Shown piece by piece: positions 57,837 through 64,000 of a stretch of DNA of 64,000 bases. The notes beneath the pieces were generated by a model. That model searched no databases. It was given only the letters and a program-made list of their open reading frames with translations, and was not told the origin of the DNA. The stretch is from the NCBI GenBank assembly GCA_964398055.1, contig CAYNLK010000005.1:124001-188000 (forward strand), in the 5' to 3' direction. The DNA comes from CAYNLK01 sp964398055. GTDB lineage: Bacteria > Chloroflexota > Anaerolineae > 4572-78 > J111. Every line of letters begins with the position of its first letter. The stretch's first letter is position 1. Made by a program: the position numbers and the translations under genes.

Positions 57837-58002
57837 GTTCATCCAACTAACCAACCGCAAGCGAAACCAACAAATCATGTTCATTCTCGTTACCGCGCTG
57901 CCAGAAGTTTGAACGGCTGATTATAACAAGAGCTTATGAATTTTACCAGAAAAGATTTGAGACAAGGAAAATCACCATTGAGCGTATAATTTGGAGGATA
58001 TT

Positions 58003-58965
58003 ATGGCAATTGCCTTTAACGCGATACCGGGCTTGCGAGTAGGCCACGCCCAGGATTTTGAGGCTGCCACCGGCTGCACGGTGGTGCTTACGGCGGAGGG
58101 TGCCGTTGGCGGAGTTGACCAGCGCGGCGGCGCCCCCGGCACCCGCGAAACCGATCTATTGCGCCCATTGCACCTGGTCGAGCGGGTGCACGCCGTCTTA
58201 CTCACCGGCGGCAGCGCCTTTGGCCTGGCTGCGGCCGACGGGGTGCTCGGCTGGCTGGAAGAGCAGCACATTGGCTTTGAAACCAGCATTGCCCGGGTAC
58301 CGATTGTGCCGGCCGCAGTTCTATTTGATCTGGCCATCGGCCGGGCTGATCGCCGGCCCGACGCGGCCATGGGCTACGCCGCCTGCCAGGCGGCCGTCAA
58401 TCATGCCGGGCCGGAGCAGGTTGGAACGGTGGGAGCCGGAACCGGGGCCACGGTTGGCAAAATCTTGGGGCCAACGGCCCAAATGAAAGGCGGCCTGGGT
58501 ACAGCCGTCATTGAAGTCGGGCAGGGCTTGTTGGTGGGCGCGCTATGTGCGGTCAATTGTTGGGGCGATGTCATCGACCCGGCCTCCGGCCGGATTTTGG
58601 CCGGAGCGCGAAAGTTGCCAGAAGGCGGATTTGCAGATACCATGCACTTTCTGAAGGAGATGACGCCAAGCTTCAGCGGCGGCGGTAACACCGTTATTGG
58701 GGTGGTGGCCACCAATGCAACACTGTCGAAAGAGGCAGTGAATAAGGTGGCGCAAATGGCCCACGACGGCCTGGCCCGGGTCATTCGCCCGGCCCACACC
58801 ATGTTTGACGGCGACACCATCTTCGCTTTGGCGACCGGCCAGGGTCAGCCTGCCGATGTGAATCTCATCGGCGCTTACGCAGCCGAAGCCACCAGCCAGG
58901 CGATTGTCACTGCGATTAAGCAAGCGACTGCTCTGGCCGGAGTCCCGGCCTGGCGCGATTTGTGA
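58003..58965 (+). CDS. P1 family peptidase (DmpA/BapA type)
   Basis: 320 residues from ATG 58003, which has a GGAGG site 6 nt upstream. Family features: IPGLRVGHAQD, GCTVVL, GGAPGTRETDLL, VHAVLLTGGSAFGLAAADGV, GTVGAGTGATVGK, VGALCAVNCWGDV, and the processing-site region VVATNATLSKEAVNKVAQMA. P1 peptidases cleave themselves before a Ser/Thr nucleophile, becoming alpha/beta heterodimers with aminopeptidase or beta-peptidase activity; the Thr of TNATL is the candidate. Cytoplasmic. A kinase-like gene follows 18 bp later. Confidence 0.93.
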   Translation: MAIAFNAIPGLRVGHAQDFEAATGCTVVLTAEGAVGGVDQRGGAPGTRETDLLRPLHLVERVHAVLLTGGSAFGLAAADGVLGWLEEQHIGFETSIARVPIVPAAVLFDLAIGRADRRPDAAMGYAACQAAVNHAGPEQVGTVGAGTGATVGKILGPTAQMKGGLGTAVIEVGQGLLVGALCAVNCWGDVIDPASGRILAGARKLPEGGFADTMHFLKEMTPSFSGGGNTVIGVVATNATLSKEAVNKVAQMAHDGLARVIRPAHTMFDGDTIFALATGQGQPADVNLIGAYAAEATSQAIVTAIKQATALAGVPAWRDL

Positions 58966-58983
58966 GTTAACAACGGAGCAGGG

Positions 58984-60537
58984 ATGACAACAACGGTAGA
59001 ACTTCAGCTTGAAGATTACATCCTCGACGAAGAAATTGGGCGCGGGGATTTAACGATTACTTACGAAGGGCGGCGAAAATCCGATCAGGCCATTGTGGCC
59101 ATCAAGATTGTCGCGCCCCAATTTACCTTTGACCAACTGTTTGTACGCCGGTTCAAAGATATGGGCCGGCAGGCGGTCAAGTTAGAGCACGCCAACATCG
59201 TCCGCACGTATGAGGTTAACCAGGAGGGCGAGACGATGTATCTGGTTCGGGAATTGATCGATGGCCGGCCGCTGGCGCAAGTTATCAAAGAGGAGGGACC
59301 CTTTGCCCCGCAGCGGATGCTGACGATTGCCCGCCAGATTGCCGCGGCCCTGGATTACGCCCACCAAAAATCCATTACCCACGGTGACCTGTCGGCCAGC
59401 CGCGTCTACGTTGGCGCCAACGATCACGTGATCGTAGCCGATTTTGGCCAGACGATGGCCATGCACGGGACCAGCCTGGTTAAACAGGGCTTTGCCGTTG
59501 GCACCCCGGAGATTATGGCCCCGGAACGGGTGCATGGTCAGGGCGCCACGCGCCAGTCTGACTACTATTCGTTGGGCATCCTGTGCTACCAGATGTTGGC
59601 CGGAGAGCCGCCGTTTACCGGTTCTCCGGCGGCGGTACTGCATGCCCAGGCCTATGAGCAACCCCGGCCCTTGCACCTGGTCAATCCCGGCATTTCGATC
59701 TCGTTGAGTGAAACTATTGGGCGCATGTTGTCCAAAGGGCTGGAGCTGCGTTACAACACCGGGGCCGAATTTGTCCGCGCCCTGGCCGTAGCCATCGAGG
59801 GAACTGCCCCGATTCGGGCGCCGGCCGCAGCCGTGGCCCAAATGAAAGCGGCCGGGGTCGAGATAGCAACGCCGGTTTGGAAACGACCCTGGCTGTGGAT
59901 TTTGGTGGGCGTATTCGGGATTATTTTATTGTTGATCCTGGGTTTTGGGGCAGTATTCTTATGGAGTCTGGCCCAACCGGCCAATCTTCCAGCCCTGGTT
60001 GAACTGCCGGCAGCCACCCCACTGCCTGTGTCTACCGCTACCCCGGTCCAGGCGGAGGTAGTGCTTGAGGCCACAGCCACAGCCACCGCGCCGGCAACTT
60101 TGCCCACGGCCACATCCGGTCCAACCGCTATTCCGACCGATACGCCGACCCTGGTGCCGCTGCCCACACCCGGGCCGCCGGTCATTGCCGCCGGCAGTCC
60201 TTTTACCAATCTGCGCCTGGCCCACAGTATTACTGAAGATAGCCAACCGGCCCAGGTCGGCACTTCGTTTGCTCCCGGCTCTGAACCGATCTATCTCTTT
60301 TTTGATTTTGCCCGGATCGAAGCCGGCACGCCGTGGAGTCATCGCTGGGTGTGGGGCGATACCGAATTGGGTGTTTTTAGCGACACCTGGCCCGAAGACT
60401 ATACCACCAGCGGCACAGCCTGGGTCTACTACAGCCCAACGGGGGGATTCCAGCCAGGCCCCTACCAGGTTACACTGGAAGTAAATGGACAGGTCGTCAG
60501 CACGGCCACGTTTGTGGTGCAGGCCGGCGGCCTTTAG
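58984..60537 (+). CDS. Membrane-anchored protein kinase-like protein with degenerate catalytic loop
   Basis: 517 residues. Residues 10-280 have a Hanks-type kinase fold: AIVAIKIV (Lys41) and DFG (153-155), plus APERVHGQGATRQSDYYSLGILCYQML. The catalytic loop reads HGDLSASRV (133-141): the Asp is kept, but the Lys, Asn and Arg of HRDLKPEN are replaced. One membrane segment follows (LWILVGVFGIILLLILGFGAVF), then a Thr/Pro-rich stalk and an outside beta domain (FFDFARIEAGTPWSHRWVWG). It may be a pseudokinase or an enzyme with altered chemistry. The intact kinase at 13634-16141 is a contrast. Confidence 0.88.
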   Translation: MTTTVELQLEDYILDEEIGRGDLTITYEGRRKSDQAIVAIKIVAPQFTFDQLFVRRFKDMGRQAVKLEHANIVRTYEVNQEGETMYLVRELIDGRPLAQVIKEEGPFAPQRMLTIARQIAAALDYAHQKSITHGDLSASRVYVGANDHVIVADFGQTMAMHGTSLVKQGFAVGTPEIMAPERVHGQGATRQSDYYSLGILCYQMLAGEPPFTGSPAAVLHAQAYEQPRPLHLVNPGISISLSETIGRMLSKGLELRYNTGAEFVRALAVAIEGTAPIRAPAAAVAQMKAAGVEIATPVWKRPWLWILVGVFGIILLLILGFGAVFLWSLAQPANLPALVELPAATPLPVSTATPVQAEVVLEATATATAPATLPTATSGPTAIPTDTPTLVPLPTPGPPVIAAGSPFTNLRLAHSITEDSQPAQVGTSFAPGSEPIYLFFDFARIEAGTPWSHRWVWGDTELGVFSDTWPEDYTTSGTAWVYYSPTGGFQPGPYQVTLEVNGQVVSTATFVVQAGGL

Positions 60538-60587
60538 CCGGTCCGAATTGCGTCCTGACCAAGAGTTCGTGAAACCATTCACCAATG

Positions 60588-60616
60588 TTGACTTTTTAGG
60601 CGGGATTCACTATAAT
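60588..60616 (+). promoter_or_regulatory. Sigma-70 promoter of the riboflavin transporter
   Basis: TTGACT (60588-60593) and TATAAT (60611-60616) are exactly 17 nt apart. Transcription starts near 60623, about 20 nt before the FMN aptamer. Confidence 0.88.
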
Positions 60617-60642
60617 TTAGAATCAACAAAATAAATAGAAAA

Positions 60643-60801
60643 CCTTCGGGGCAGGGTGAGCAATCATTACAGTTTGACGATTGCAATTCCCGATCGGCGG
60701 TGAGGCTACCGTAAGTAGCTCAGCCCGCGAACGCCAGCAAATCAACTGGCGCCGATTCAGTGCAACTCTGAAGCCGACGGTATAGTCCGGATAGGAGAAG
60801 G
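60643..60801 (+). promoter_or_regulatory. FMN riboswitch (RFN element)
   Basis: The aptamer opens with CTTCGGGGCAGGGTGAG, continues with AATTCCCGATCGGCGGTGA and AGCCCGCGAACGC, and closes with GAAGCCGACGGTATAGTCCGGATAGGAGAAGG. These are all conserved blocks of the RFN consensus in order, with the P1 stem CCTTC/GAAGG paired at both ends. Bound FMN should favour the terminator at 60866 and turn the ABC transporter off. Confidence 0.96.
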
Positions 60802-60865
60802 TATAGCTTTTCAGCAGCCGTAATACGTTATTGGCTGGCTGGGATTAGCTGGCGCCTGAGCAGCC

Positions 60866-60904
60866 AACCCCCGAAGTATGCATTGATACTTCGGGGGTTT
60901 TGTT
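60866..60904 (+). terminator. Riboswitch-controlled intrinsic terminator
   Basis: AACCCCCGAAGTAT (60866-60879) pairs perfectly with 60886-60899 around GCATTG and runs into a T-rich tail. It follows the FMN aptamer by 64 nt; the TAATACGTTATTGG block between them may form the antiterminator, which I have not folded. Confidence 0.9.
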
Positions 60905-60910
60905 TTACGA

Positions 60911-61048
60911 AACAGGCGCGGGGGGATGCCTGAACAGTACGCCTATAACCTTGGGCGTATTGGGTCAGTTTCTGCACGCCTTAATTTGGGCGGGGGTCTC
61001 CCGGTGTACGCTGTGGACACCACGGCGATAGGCTACCTGGTTGGATAA
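60911..61048 (+). other. Second structured leader of unknown class
   Basis: 138 nt between the FMN-switch terminator and a second terminator, with no open frame of note. Several stems are visible by eye: CAGGC/GCCTG (60913-60932), TACGCC/GGCGTA (60938-60959), and an 8-bp CGCTGTGG/CCACGGCG with ACA loop (61009-61027, one G-U). It looks like an aptamer-plus-terminator unit but does not match the riboswitch consensus sequences I know. Confidence 0.5.
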
Positions 61049-61088
61049 GCCCCGATGTTTGTCATTGCAGCAGTCGGGGCGTTTTTTT
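61049..61088 (+). terminator. Second intrinsic terminator before the ABC transporter
   Basis: GCCCCGA (61049-61055) pairs with TCGGGGC (61074-61080) around an 18-nt loop and is followed by a G and seven T residues. It lies 33 bp before the permease start, so readthrough must be controlled for the transporter to be made. Confidence 0.88.
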
Positions 61089-61121
61089 GGATCTCCAATT
61101 TGACGAGGAGTCAGTAGAAAA

Positions 61122-61979
61122 TTGTCCGGCAAAGTAGGGAAGGTCAGTGAGGACATGCTAAAAGTATTTCATTCATCAATGTTATATCTAATCCGGCGCC
61201 GGAGCGGAAGCAAATCGAGTTGGTGGCAAAAATATAGCCTGGAATTAGCCGCCATTCCAGCCGGAACCGTTTTAGTCATTAGCGCCTGGGCTCTTATCAC
61301 CGTCATTGGCGATTATCCAAACTTTATTTTGCCGGATCCGCTGACCGTGTTTCACAAAATGCGTGACACTGCGGCCAGCGGGCTACTCTGGCACCACACC
61401 CAGGCCACCGTGCTGGAAATAATGGGGGGTCTGGCGCTCGGCTTAACCACGGCGACGATCCTGGGTTATCTCTTAGCCAAAAGTCCCCTGCTGGAGCGGC
61501 TGGCCGGGCCCTATATCGTCGCTTCCCAGTCAATACCGGCGATTGCTATTGCCCCGCTATTAATTATTTGGTTTGGGTCGGGTAAATTGAGTAAAGTCCT
61601 GATCTGTGCGCTGGTGGTGTTTTTCCCGGTTCTGGTCAATACGATCGTTGGCATCCGCTCGGTAGACGAGGGGCTGAAAACGCTGATGCGCTCGCTGCGG
61701 GCTAATCGCTGGCAAACTTTTAGGCTGTTGGAAATACCGGCGGCCATGCCGGTACTGCTGGGTGGTCTTAAAATTGGCGTGACTCTCTCGGTGATTGGAG
61801 CCGTGGTTGGCGAGTTTGTCGGCGCTGACCGGGGGCTGGGTTACCTGATCAATCTGGCCAAGGGCTTGTTCGATACACCGCTGATGTTCGCCGCGCTCAT
61901 CACCCTGGCCACCATCTCGCTCATTTTGTATTTAATCGTCAACGGCCTGGAAAAATGGCTCCTGGCCTGGCGTGAATAA
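61122..61979 (+). CDS. ribX: ABC transporter permease, probable riboflavin transporter RibX
   Basis: 285 residues (251-274 from internal starts) with six membrane segments and the binding-protein-dependent EAA loop (FFPVLVNTIVGIRSVDEGLKTLMRSLRANRWQTFR, key residues E, G and R in the middle). It belongs to the SsuC/ThiX class. The FMN riboswitch upstream and the NMT1-like binding protein downstream match the RibXY riboflavin system described for Chloroflexus, hence the symbol; substrate is inferred from regulation. TTG 61122 has GAGGAG 11 nt upstream; ATG 61155 is a possible alternative. Confidence 0.85.
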   Translation: MSGKVGKVSEDMLKVFHSSMLYLIRRRSGSKSSWWQKYSLELAAIPAGTVLVISAWALITVIGDYPNFILPDPLTVFHKMRDTAASGLLWHHTQATVLEIMGGLALGLTTATILGYLLAKSPLLERLAGPYIVASQSIPAIAIAPLLIIWFGSGKLSKVLICALVVFFPVLVNTIVGIRSVDEGLKTLMRSLRANRWQTFRLLEIPAAMPVLLGGLKIGVTLSVIGAVVGEFVGADRGLGYLINLAKGLFDTPLMFAALITLATISLILYLIVNGLEKWLLAWRE

Positions 61980-62008
61980 ACCTTTTTGACAAGGAGTTTT
62001 GAAGAAAT

Positions 62009-63010
62009 ATGAGTTCCACATGGTTCAGATTTGGTTTGATCATCGTTATTGTTTCATTTTTAACCGCCTGCGGGGCGAGTCCTGCGGCCGCGCCAACTGA
62101 AGCAGCCCAAGAATTACAAAAAGTTCGATTAGGCATTGGCTACATTCCCGATGTTCAATTTGCGCCCTTGTACGTAGCCCAGGAGAAAGGATACTACGCC
62201 GCCGAAGGTCTCGAGGTGGAGATTCAATATGGCTTTGAGAACGATTTTGTGGCTCTGGCCGCGCAGGGTGAGCGTGAATTTGCCATTGCCAGCGGGGATC
62301 AGGTAATCCTGGCCCGGGCGCAGGGGCTGCCGATTACTTATGTGATGAAATGGTACCAACGTTACCCGGTAGCGTTGATGGCCCCCAGCTCAAAGGGAAT
62401 CCATAAACCAGAAGATCTGGCCGGCAAAACAGTGGGATTGCCGGGCTTCTATGGGGCCAGCTTCATCGGCTGGAAGGCGCTGGTTCACGCCGCCGGCATT
62501 GACGAAACCCGCGTAACTGTGAAGGAAATTGGTTTCACCCAGGCCGCCGCGGTTCAGCAGAACCTGGTAGATGCCGCGGTTATCTACATTGCCAATGAGC
62601 CAAATCAACTGCGCAACGAAGGTATTGAGGTTGACGTGATTCAGGTTTCCGACTACATCGATCTGGTTTCAAACGGCCTGGTGGTCGGCGAAAAACTCAT
62701 CGCCGAGAAGCCCGATTTGGTACAGCGCATGGTGCGGGCGACTCTGCGTGGGGTGGCCGAGGCAATGGCCAACCCCGACGAGGCCTTTGCGATTACCCGG
62801 CGAGTCATTCCCGAGATGACCGATGAGAAGGCAGCCACCCAGCGCCAGGTATTGGCAGACTCGATAAAGCTCTGGCAAAGTGAGCAACTGGGCCGTTCAA
62901 ATCCCCAGGCGTGGCAGGACTCAGTAGATTTTATGCTGGAGACCGGTCTCCTTGACAAGCCGGTTGAGCTAGACAAGCTATTTACCAACCAATTCATTGA
63001 GTCTCAGTAG
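62009..63010 (+). CDS. ribY: NMT1/THI5-like substrate-binding lipoprotein, probable RibY
   Basis: 333 residues. Lipoprotein signal with lipobox LTAC (Cys21), then the NMT1/THI5 fold: RLGIGYIPDVQFAPLYVAQEKGYY, GLEVEIQYG, LAGKTVGLPGFYGASFIG, VNQ-type VDAAVIYIANEPNQLRNEG. This class binds pyrimidine, riboflavin or similar heteroaromatic ligands at the outer face of the membrane. Riboflavin is inferred from the FMN riboswitch. AGGAG ribosome site. Between permease and ATPase genes of the same operon. Confidence 0.87.
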   Translation: MSSTWFRFGLIIVIVSFLTACGASPAAAPTEAAQELQKVRLGIGYIPDVQFAPLYVAQEKGYYAAEGLEVEIQYGFENDFVALAAQGEREFAIASGDQVILARAQGLPITYVMKWYQRYPVALMAPSSKGIHKPEDLAGKTVGLPGFYGASFIGWKALVHAAGIDETRVTVKEIGFTQAAAVQQNLVDAAVIYIANEPNQLRNEGIEVDVIQVSDYIDLVSNGLVVGEKLIAEKPDLVQRMVRATLRGVAEAMANPDEAFAITRRVIPEMTDEKAATQRQVLADSIKLWQSEQLGRSNPQAWQDSVDFMLETGLLDKPVELDKLFTNQFIESQ

Positions 63011-63021
63011 TTCAGGCTGTC

Positions 63022-63780
63022 GTGACCTCGTCGATTTTGCAAGCCAAGGCTCTTTATAAGACATTCGCCACGGTCAATGGGGGGTTGGTAGCCCTGGCTA
63101 ACATCAATCTGTCCGTTTCGGCCGGTGAGTTTCTCTGTATTGTCGGTCCGTCAGGGTGCGGCAAAACCACGTTGCTGCAAATATTGGGGGGTCTCTTGCC
63201 GCCCAACAAGGGACAGGTCTGGTGGGGGGGGGAGCCTTTGACCAAACCTGATCCGGAAATTGGGATTGTGTTCCAAAAGCCCAACCTGATGCCCTGGCGC
63301 ACGGTCCAGGAGAATGTTTTGCTGCCGCTTCAGATTCAGGCTATGCCGGCCAGCAAAGCCGAACGGCGGGTCTCTGAAGCTCTGGCGCTGGTGGGACTGA
63401 GTGAGTTTGCCTCGGCTTATCCAAAAGCGCTTTCAGGAGGAATGGAACAACGGGTGGCCGTCGCCCGCGCCCTGGTGCAGCAACCCCGTCTCTTGCTCCT
63501 CGACGAGCCATTTGGGGCGCTGGATGCCCTCACCCGCGAACGACTGAATCAGAAACTGCTCCAAATCTGGGAAAGTCAAGCTCTGACGGCGATTATGGTT
63601 ACCCACAATATTCGCGAAGCGGTTTTCCTGGCCGACCGGGTGCTGGTTCTCAGCCCGCGTCCGGCCACCATTTCGGCTGAGTTCACCGTTGATTTGCCCC
63701 GCCCCAGACCTAGAGGCATCGAGTATACCCAAGCCTTTGGCGATCTGGCCTACCGGATCAGACAAGCCATCCGAGAATAA
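63022..63780 (+). CDS. ABC transporter ATP-binding protein of the riboflavin-type system
   Basis: 252 residues, SsuB/TauB class. Walker A GPSGCGKTT, Q-loop FQKPNLMPWR, signature LSGGMEQRVAVARAL, Walker B LLLLDEPFGALD, H-loop VTHNIREAV. It powers the permease encoded at 61122. The GTG start at 63022 lies 11 bp after the ribY stop; the ribosome site is weak, consistent with coupled translation. Confidence 0.94.
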   Translation: MTSSILQAKALYKTFATVNGGLVALANINLSVSAGEFLCIVGPSGCGKTTLLQILGGLLPPNKGQVWWGGEPLTKPDPEIGIVFQKPNLMPWRTVQENVLLPLQIQAMPASKAERRVSEALALVGLSEFASAYPKALSGGMEQRVAVARALVQQPRLLLLDEPFGALDALTRERLNQKLLQIWESQALTAIMVTHNIREAVFLADRVLVLSPRPATISAEFTVDLPRPRPRGIEYTQAFGDLAYRIRQAIRE

Positions 63781-63846
63781 GCAGTCAGGCTTGCCGACCG
63801 CAACCTTGATCTATCCGAATAAGTCCCGGATAACTAACTATTAGTG

Positions 63847-63875
63847 TTTACACACTTTTGGCCCAATGGTATAAT
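63847..63875 (+). promoter_or_regulatory. Sigma-70-type promoter for the terminal response regulator
   Basis: TTTACA (63847-63852) and TATAAT (63870-63875) are 17 nt apart, 73 bp before the ATG at 63949. A CTATCCGAATAA motif like the ends of the second MITE family lies just upstream (63813-63824). Confidence 0.65.
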
Positions 63876-63948
63876 TGGCTAAGGTCAATTTTTCGCAGGC
63901 CAGCAGCGTCGCCCTTAACTCCCAACGCCAAATAGGAGAAGCCCTCGC

Positions 63949-64000
63949 ATGCCGAGTGAAAAAATCATTATCGTAGATGATGAAGCCGACGTCCTCGACT
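63949..64000 (+). CDS. Response regulator, 3' truncated by window edge
   Basis: The first 17 codons read MPSEKIIIVDDEADVLD, the standard start of a CheY-like receiver with the acidic pair for Mg2+. An AGGAGA ribosome site lies 9 nt upstream and a good promoter precedes it. Output domain is outside the window. Confidence 0.85.
   Translation, partial: MPSEKIIIVDDEADVLD

Noticed and set aside
57737..58002. Cobalamin riboswitch in front of cobU
   Set aside because: No B12-box or matching stem blocks are present; the region is a simple repeat.
60940..61000. Purine-riboswitch-like words (TATAA followed 18 nt later by AGTTTCT)
   Set aside because: The P2 and P3 arms required by the purine aptamer do not pair here and the third conserved segment (GACTA) is missing, so the similarity is only local.
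63800..63845. Third copy of the second MITE family (CTATCCGAATAA at 63813)
   Set aside because: Only one half-end is present, with no inverted partner and no TTA duplication, so it is at best a remnant.
1..64000. CRISPR array to go with the Cas6-like and RAMP genes
   Set aside because: I looked for regularly spaced identical direct repeats of 24-40 nt and found none; all tandem repeats here are 4-8 nt units without spacers.

Overview
The window looks like a chromosomal segment of a Chloroflexota bacterium of the Anaerolineae/Caldilineae/Ardenticatenia type. This is an inference. It rests on moderately high GC, dense short operons, many signalling proteins (cyclic-nucleotide-binding domains, Ser/Thr kinases with TPR or Pro/Thr-rich stalks, receivers fused to roadblock/LC7), large DUF2079-type membrane proteins, NHLP-type small peptides, and a riboflavin ABC transporter under an FMN riboswitch, a combination known from Chloroflexus. 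I saw no rRNA, tRNA or CRISPR array.

Layout. 1-9.9 kb: tail of a HepT-like protein, a HEXXH/cNMP-binding fusion, an NHLP-like peptide, an isoprenoid-synthase/cyclase-like protein, two REC-LC7 regulators, a large membrane protein and a cNMP-binding protein. 9.9-12.6 kb: a DUF2079 membrane protein riddled with in-frame tandem repeats. 12.6-17.5 kb: small defence/TA-type genes (HNH plus RHH-like pair, TumE/TumA-like pair), a remnant of an AAA ATPase, a kinase-TPR protein and a YbaK deacylase. 17.5-23.7 kb: a MITE, two glycosyltransferases, an AT-rich restriction-modification pair, and a TatD-polyprenyl synthase ORF joined across a tetranucleotide repeat. 23.9-34 kb: two AAA/STAND-like ATPases, DUF3592 and other envelope proteins, dGTPase and an M24 peptidase. 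34-41.8 kb: housekeeping genes topA, manC, dprA, rimM, khpA, rpsP, ffh. 41.9-47.1 kb: a lone substrate-binding lipoprotein, DUF503, polysaccharide deacetylase, Ca/Na antiporter, DUF971, and a DsbA-like lipoprotein with an in-frame TGA at its first redox cysteine. 47.2-50.1 kb: lutABC lactate oxidation operon. 50.2-55.3 kb: a three-gene RAMP operon (triple-RAMP fusion, zinc-ribbon protein, Cas6-like protein) with no Cas10, no adaptation genes and no array nearby. 55.3-58 kb: nested MITEs, an unknown gene, an MFS transporter and cobU. 58-60.5 kb: P1 peptidase and a degenerate membrane kinase. 60.6-63.8 kb: FMN riboswitch, terminator, a second structured leader with its own terminator, and a RibXY-type ABC transporter. 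The window ends in the start of another response regulator.

Main points for follow-up: (1) the RAMP operon at 50218-55265 is the best candidate for an undescribed RNA-guided or RNA-processing system; (2) the DsbA-like gene at 46267-47088 is a candidate selenoprotein (UPSC motif with a SECIS-like hairpin 10 nt after the UGA); (3) the TatD/polyprenyl synthase ORF can be joined or split by one unit of a CCAA repeat; (4) heptamer tandem repeats of several sequence families occur throughout the window, often inside reading frames; (5) two MITE families have clear target duplications, one inserted into the edge of the other.
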